Source: Tetraselmis striata (lineage: Eukaryota; Chlorophyta; Chlorodendrophyceae; Chlorodendrales; Chlorodendraceae). From it: a stretch of 64,000 bases of DNA. The notes below the pieces were generated by a model. That model saw only the letters and a list, made by a program, of their open reading frames with translations. It did no database searches and was not told where the DNA came from. The DNA is taken from NCBI GenBank assembly GCA_006384855.1, contig VCJN01003585.1:107427-171426 (forward strand), given 5' to 3'. The translations under genes were made by a program, and so were the position numbers. Within the stretch, counting starts at the first letter, position 1. Each line of letters opens with the position of its first letter. Shown piece after piece: positions 58,971 through 64,000 of the stretch.

Positions 58971-60556
58971 TTTACTGCACGCCTGGTTTAGGATCGGACG
59001 ATCAAGAACCCCCCCCCCCCCCGCCATCCCCGGGTCCCCGGGAGGACAAGCCCTGGGCGGCAGGCAGGACAGAAAGCGGTGCTCACCGGAGGCTCATCTC
59101 GATCTCATAGGGCGTGCCGCCCGGGCGCCGCCGGACCTCGCATGGCCGCGTGCGCGCCGTGAGCGTCTTGCTGCCGCGGTCGCGCTGCGCGGTGGTGGTG
59201 ATCACGACGCCGGCGGCGAGGCGGCCGATCTCCGCGTCGCTCAGCGCTGCCGCGGTGCGCACCCAGTACGTCTTCGGGTGGCGCCCGCCGGAGCGGCCCA
59301 CCGCGTTGGGCACTCGGCCGTCCGAGGTGAGCAGCAGCAGGCCGGTGGTGTCCTTGTCCAGCCTGCCCACCGGGAAGACCCGCTCGCGGTGCCCGATTTC
59401 CGCAACGACGTTGCCCCTCACGCGCATGTCCGTGGTGCTTACCACCCCCGCCGGCTTCCAGTACTTTATGTACACAAAGCGCTCCTCGCCGGGCACGGTG
59501 CCGTCCCGCCCGTGTCGAGGCTGGCCCGGCGACTCGGCGGGCGGAGCGGCGGAGGTGGGCAGAGCGTGGGCCGCTCCCAGGACATTGAGCCGCTCCCAGT
59601 CCACGGCGCGCCCGTCCAGGGTGACCTCCGCGCCAAGTGCCACCTGAAGCGAGGGATCAGCGCAGGCCGTTTGCCTGTACATGTCATGCCACATCTATGA
59701 TATGGACTCCCTCATTTCGTTGCTTGTTTTGGGTCTATCAATGCATGTTTAGATGATTGTTGTGTATTGCCGGTGTTGCTCCTATGGGTAGGTGTGACAT
59801 CCACCATCTACGGTACGGAACTTTCTGCCCTCCAACGTTTACAGCGTGCAGGGCCATTAATACTGACTTCGGATCAGTGGCAGAGGTCAGGGTCAATAAG
59901 TACAGTCCCAGGCTCCGATTCAGCACAACGCGAGTTGCCCTTGCAATGCCAAGACGCCAATGCGCCCAACCTCGCCTCGTGTTAGCTGCTTGCAAGATGC
60001 TCGGCTGTCAAAGGACGACGCGCGACGGGCCTAGCCGAGCCTATGCTGATGCACGAAGTCTGGGTGCAAGGGAGCTAGCCTGCGGTGCTGCTCAGGAACA
60101 AGTTGGAACACAACACGACGTTTCAAATTTCCATTTATTTGGTTGCGCTAGCCGCTGGGTGGGGTTGCGGTCCATGGCGGGCATAGCCACCGCACGGACC
60201 TGTTCCCCCGGCTGCGCCACTCGGCCGTCCACCTTCACCCGCCCCTCCGCGACGAACCTGTCCGCCTCCCTCCGCGACGCGAAGTGGCGAAAGCACTTGT
60301 TAATCCGCACCGTCGGCGGGCCACTGCTCGCGCCGCCGCCATCACCGCTACCGCCGCCACCGCCGCCGCCGAGAGGCCAACCGGTCGCGAGCGCGGCTGT
60401 CACTCGTCTCGGTGCGCGCAGACGGATGCACCCCTCGCGCCGCAAGAACCTTATTGCTAGACTTCCATCGGCCCTTCGAGGTAGGATATGTTGGGAACGC
60501 GGCGGGGGAAGCAGCGAGGCCCGGACCCCGCTGCTGTGGAATGCCGCCGCCGACAT
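58192..60556 (-). CDS. Pseudouridine synthase of the RsuA/RluB family, organelle-targeted
   Basis: Four exons: 60556-60200, 59643-59087, 58647-58596 and 58434-58192, giving about 402 aa with phases agreeing. Residues 1 to about 80 are transit-like (MSAAAFHSSGVRASLLPPPR) with a Gly run. An S4 RNA-binding domain spans the first junction (VRINKCFRHFASRREADRF, VKVDGRVAQPGE, LDGRAVDW). The catalytic domain has IKYWKPAGVVSTTD and the active-site motif GRLDKDTTGLLLLT, whose first Asp (in RLD) is the nucleophile of the family. It continues with KTYWV and, over the short third exon, EGRNRQIRRM. The last exon gives LHRVGVLSITLRGLRPGQW. It should convert uridine to pseudouridine in organelle rRNA. The C-terminus is uncertain: an alternative frame in the last exon (EELTEADLREAERSL) looks more protein-like than the Gly-rich tail, so there may be an extra splice or a frameshift. 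Confidence 0.88.
58776..59025. repeat. Homopolymers and AC microsatellite in intron
   Basis: The intron between exons 2 and 3 of the pseudouridine synthase holds a GT run, a G19 tract at 58781-58799, an (AC)19 run at 58930-58968 and a C12 tract at 59011-59022. Confidence 0.9.
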
Positions 60557-60649
60557 CGCAGGCGTGGCTTTGTGCCTCGAAATGTGAACAAGTCGCACAT
60601 TTAATAACCCAGACGAGTAGCGCGACTCCGTCCGCCTGGCAGCGATGAG

Positions 60650-61720
60650 TGTGACTGTAGTAAAGCCCCAATTTGAATTGGTTTTAGATTGCTGCGCGGG
60701 TCATCACACTTTCTGCGGGATTGCCGATGGCGCGTCACTACGGGAATAATTTCCCAAATTCTCGTGAATCCTTTCTCCGTACCGGTATTGGTACGGCTAA
60801 TCTGCGACAAGCGATGATATCTGTGACGGGCCACTTTTTTGTTTTCGGCCGGGACAGGACTGGGAACAATGAAACCCTTGCAGGGCGGGTCTCTACGACG
60901 GCCGTTTATGCAGTAGTGAATTAGTGATCCAGTTGCGGAATTTAAAAGCGATGGGGAGGCGCACCAGAAAAGGCAATAGCGACTAATGATGTGGGGGAGG
61001 GCCCCACGCCATAATAACTGGAAAAATCCCCATCCAGTAAAATTGAGGGTGCCGTGAGGCGGTGAGAGGGACCCCGCCCATAACAAGGCAGTTAATAAGT
61101 CCTCAGGTGTTAACGCAACAACCTGACTGAATAAAATCCCTGAACTCCGGAACTAACAACCCCAAATTATGCTGGCGGTGATACCCCCACCGCGGGCACT
61201 CCACCAACATATGGTCGATATAGTCTCAGATGAACTTCCGCCACATGCAGGGCAGTGTAAAAGGAACCGCTCATGCATGGTTTTGAATCTGGGCAAATCG
61301 GCGGGCAGTGGGAAATACTCGGGCGCGTAGTTGTATCGTATTAATGTGCAGCCCAGCCACAACCCCCGCGGGGACACCCACACCGTACTGTGGCAACGGG
61401 TTATTTGACGCATATTCGGGCCAATATTCGAATAGAACACGGATCTCACCGAACACGGATGATACCGCTAGTCGCTACTCGTCATCAATGCGGCGACCCG
61501 CCGGATGGGCCGCCGCCAGTAGTCGCTAGTGGAACGGCGGACCAGACGACATATTCAACCACCTGTTTGAAGTGTTTTTCGGCAAGTGATGACACATTCC
61601 AGGTAGCACGAGATACCGCGTCAGAGGCCAGCAAAAAGGCGGTTCGAGTAGCACGTCGGATTCCGGCAAGGACCCGGCGAGTGACGTTGTGGCACTCGTG
61701 GCGTCGTTGCATGCGGTCGC
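60650..61720 (-). pseudogene. Degenerate LINE-type retrotransposon 3' end
   Basis: On the minus strand near 61275-61180 a frame reads FLLHCPACGGSSSETI and, after a one-base shift, DHMLVECPRWGYHRQH. Together these give C-x2-C...H-x4-C, the zinc-binding motif found after reverse transcriptase in many non-LTR elements. Upstream frames (61485-61712: RRATRTAFLLASDAVSRATW) are open but broken by stops at 61490 and beyond. The frameshift and stops show that it is dead. The reverse transcriptase core is not visible. Confidence 0.4.
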
Positions 61721-61918
61721 GCGAGTCGGCAGCGAGTAGTTGTCTGGGATATATCGAGCGAAGCCCCCTAGGTACGACCTCAGCAAAGAGAAGATGATAT
61801 ACCTAACATGCTGATTGCGGTGCATGCGAGAATGTCGTGAAGATCTTGCCTTCCAGGACGACACGTGCGCACTGCTGTTCCACACCCAAACCCGAAATAG
61901 ATGACGTTTTTGCGCCCG

Positions 61919-61919
61919 A

Positions 61920-61981
<62 letters not shown>
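61919..61981. repeat. CA microsatellite
   Basis: A pure (CA)n run of about 31 units. It sits beside the degenerate LINE-type end. Confidence 0.97.
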
Positions 61982-61983
<2 letters not shown>

Positions 61984-62367
61984 TCAAGTGGCTGTTACGA
62001 GTTCCCCATGTCGGTCTCCATCAAGCCGAGGAAACATAATCACCGGAAGGGGGGCTGTTTTCATTGGGGCTGAAATCATGCGGGGATACGGGCATGGCTT
62101 GTTCAACTAGCTGCACCTTTGGCTGCCTCAATGGCTACATTTCACTGCCAGCAGCATCCTCAGCTCCCACGGGCGCATTGTTGGCAGTGACACGGCGCAG
62201 CCCATGCAGACACTGCCCTAGCATGTCCCCCGCATAAACACACCCATCCCCTTTCGCTCCCATTTCCAACTCGGAATAGTGCACGCTCCAAGAATGCGAC
62301 CAGCAGCAGGGGGACAGGCGGCGCAGGTTCACAACAGCTTCATGCCGGGCCGACCAGCAGCTCGTCA

Positions 62368-62815
62368 TCATCGCCACCATACATTACATACGTAATCCCG
62401 TTGGCGTGCCTGAGCATCGGCGCTGCACACCTCCCATCTGCACGACGGTGGGCGCCCCGCTCAGGCACGCACGCCTCATCACTACATAGCTGCAGCACTG
62501 CAGCTTCAACTCAATGGTCCAAAAGCAAAGCACTTCTGTAATTTTGCCTACGTTTCTACGCGTAGCAGCAGCGGCAGCGGAAGGGCGGCCATCAGCCGGG
62601 GCCTTCCGCGGATGATGCGCATCAGTGCCACCTCAGTCCCGCCGCCGCCACTCACTCATTCTCCAAACGCGCATCCCCGCCTCCGCCTGCGTTGCCCGTG
62701 TCCGACGTCCGCAGCGCAAACCGCAGCGACTGGCCGCGCGTGATGGCCCTGCGCGGCTTCCCATGGGCTCCTATTTCCGCAGATGACCTGCGCCCTTTGG
62801 CACTCAGGTCATCCC
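62368..62815 (-). CDS. Last two exons of an unidentified gene (partial)
   Basis: The exon 62815-62656 follows a good acceptor (GTCGTGCACTGCAG) and ends at GAATGA/GTGAGTGG. It encodes a basic then polar stretch (LSAKGRRSSAEIGAHGKPRR, RGQSLRFALRTSDTG). Splicing to 62422-62368 keeps phase and ends VCNVWWR-stop. An alternative frame of the last exon (YVMYGGDDDELLVGPA-stop) is also open but does not match the phase. Upstream exons were not found before the window end. No family is recognised. Confidence 0.35.
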
Positions 62816-63356
62816 CTGCAGTGCACGACAGCGTCAGAAGGGAATCGCAGGCAGGGTAGGTGCGGCGACAGGCGCAGGAGCAGCGGGTACCGCGCAGGTC
62901 CGGATTTTGGTACGCGATGTGATGTTGGCCCCGTCTCCGTCTCCCGCGTTGGAGGGGGGAACTTGAAGGGGATGGAGGGGGGTGTGGGGGGGGGGGGGGG
63001 GGTAACTGTGTCATTAAATTGTGTCTGCGGGTGCGCAGAATAACGAATGATTGTGCGACATCACGTTTTAGAATTCCGTTTTGGTGACATTGTGGTGCAA
63101 TGTGGTATTATGTCGCAGGTACATGCAGCTTTGTTTTCTTTCTTTAGAAACGATACGCATGCGCGAGCCCGTACTCTATATAAATGTGCTTCCCAGCCCC
63201 GGAAAAGTCGGCACGCATGACACAGAGATTTTGGATGACAAACAGCTTTGAGCGCAGCGCATGGGGGGGGGCGGGCGGTGGCAACGCCGGTTGCTGCGCA
63301 TCCAAGGAAACACACATGTCGGCTCGCAACAGCTACGCAACACAGGCACAGAGCGT

Positions 63357-63605
63357 TGTCTGTCTGCTCGGAAGAGCGGAGGTCTCTAGTGCAAGAGGTT
63401 CCCGGTCGATCCCTGGTTCTCCCAGTCGAAGGCAATTTTGACCGGGCCGTGTTCCGGGTCTACCTAGTTGATGCATTATCTCTTCGGGCATCAAAATGAG
63501 GCAATGGTCTAAGGGTTTTAATGTCAGACTTGCTGCGACTGTGGTTGACGCAGTGCGGGGGGCTTTCGGCCGATGACCCGGGGCAAACTTAACTTTACTT
63601 TCAAC
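63357..63605 (+). mobile_element. tRNA-derived SINE, second copy
   Basis: It aligns along its whole length with the element at 35314-35556: head GCTCGGAAGAGCGG, degraded box B (GGTCGATCCC), TAGTTGATGCATTATC, CTTCGGGCATCAAAATGAGG, GGCTTTCGGCCGATGACCCG and tail AACTTAACTTTACTTT. The only flanking duplication I see is weak (AGCGT at 63352 and 63606), and the head is more mutated, so this copy looks older. The final 400 bp of the window contain nothing I can name. Confidence 0.75.
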
Positions 63606-64000
63606 AGCGTATTTGGGTTTGCGCCTTCACGGGTCAAACAATGAATCGTTCCGCGGCCGAGTACCCGTGCAGTGTTTGGGAGATAACTCATTTTCCGCCC
63701 CACAGGCAGTCCACCCGATTAGCAAGCAGGGCCACCCGGTACCGTACCCCTCCCCAAGCACTGCCAGCCTGGCGCACGACCATATCAACACTTTATCCTG
63801 CACTATAGCTTATAGACAGCGTATTGAGGCGCGTGTTACATACGGATTACTTAGTCGCGCCACTACCCAGATGACATGATGAATCAATCTCGCCCCTATC
63901 TTCAGTATGTCCCGGTAAAAGAGCCACGACGGTTTTCATGTGGACGTTACTTTATGGACAGTGCTTATTATTACGGGAGGGGTACCGGGGCCTCCCATGG

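Overview
This is nuclear DNA from a eukaryote, most likely a green alga. Genes are GC-rich and cut by many GT-AG introns. Several proteins carry plastid-type N-termini: a lumenal-type FKBP with a twin-arginine signal, a BolA protein, an RsuA/RluB-type pseudouridine synthase and two unrecognised membrane proteins. Gaps between genes are long, more AT-rich and full of short mobile-element relics. The intron-rich GC genes, tRNA-derived SINEs and long poly-G/poly-C tracts would suit a large-genome chlorophyte, for example a pyramimonadalean prasinophyte. That placement is a guess.

Layout. 1-4.5 kb: a two-copy tandem repeat and relics of transposon-like ORFs. 4.5-5.9 kb (+): a small plastid-targeted membrane protein. 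8.3-17.3 kb (-): a 13-exon leucine-rich-repeat receptor kinase whose introns hold MITE-like and microsatellite insertions. 17.3-30 kb: no convincing gene, but at least six families of dispersed or inverted repeats. 30.1-35 kb: a compact cluster of FKBP isomerase (-), BolA (+) and a multi-pass plastid membrane protein (-). 35.3-44 kb: a SINE with a clear target-site duplication and further repeats. 44.1-54.7 kb (+): a 14-exon receptor kinase with an ShK-like cysteine module, a periplasmic-binding-protein-like ligand domain, one membrane span and a tyrosine-kinase-like (TKL) cytoplasmic kinase. 54.7-58.2 kb: repeats. 58.2-60.6 kb (-): the pseudouridine synthase. 60.6-64 kb: a degenerate LINE-type end, an AC microsatellite, the last exons of an unidentified gene (-) and a second SINE copy.

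The main result is the pair of membrane receptor kinases. Each was assembled by hand from splice sites. In both, the intron phases agree at every junction, and the exon lengths sum to a whole number of codons: 775 and 1,032 residues. They have unrelated ectodomains but the same plan of signal peptide, ligand domain, single span, juxtamembrane linker and TKL kinase. No operon logic applies; each gene has its own strand and exon set. Many introns contain 15-30 nt poly-C runs on the sense strand, often directly after the 5' splice site.

All exon borders are predictions from sequence alone. The 5' end of the FKBP gene and one junction in the first gene are unresolved.
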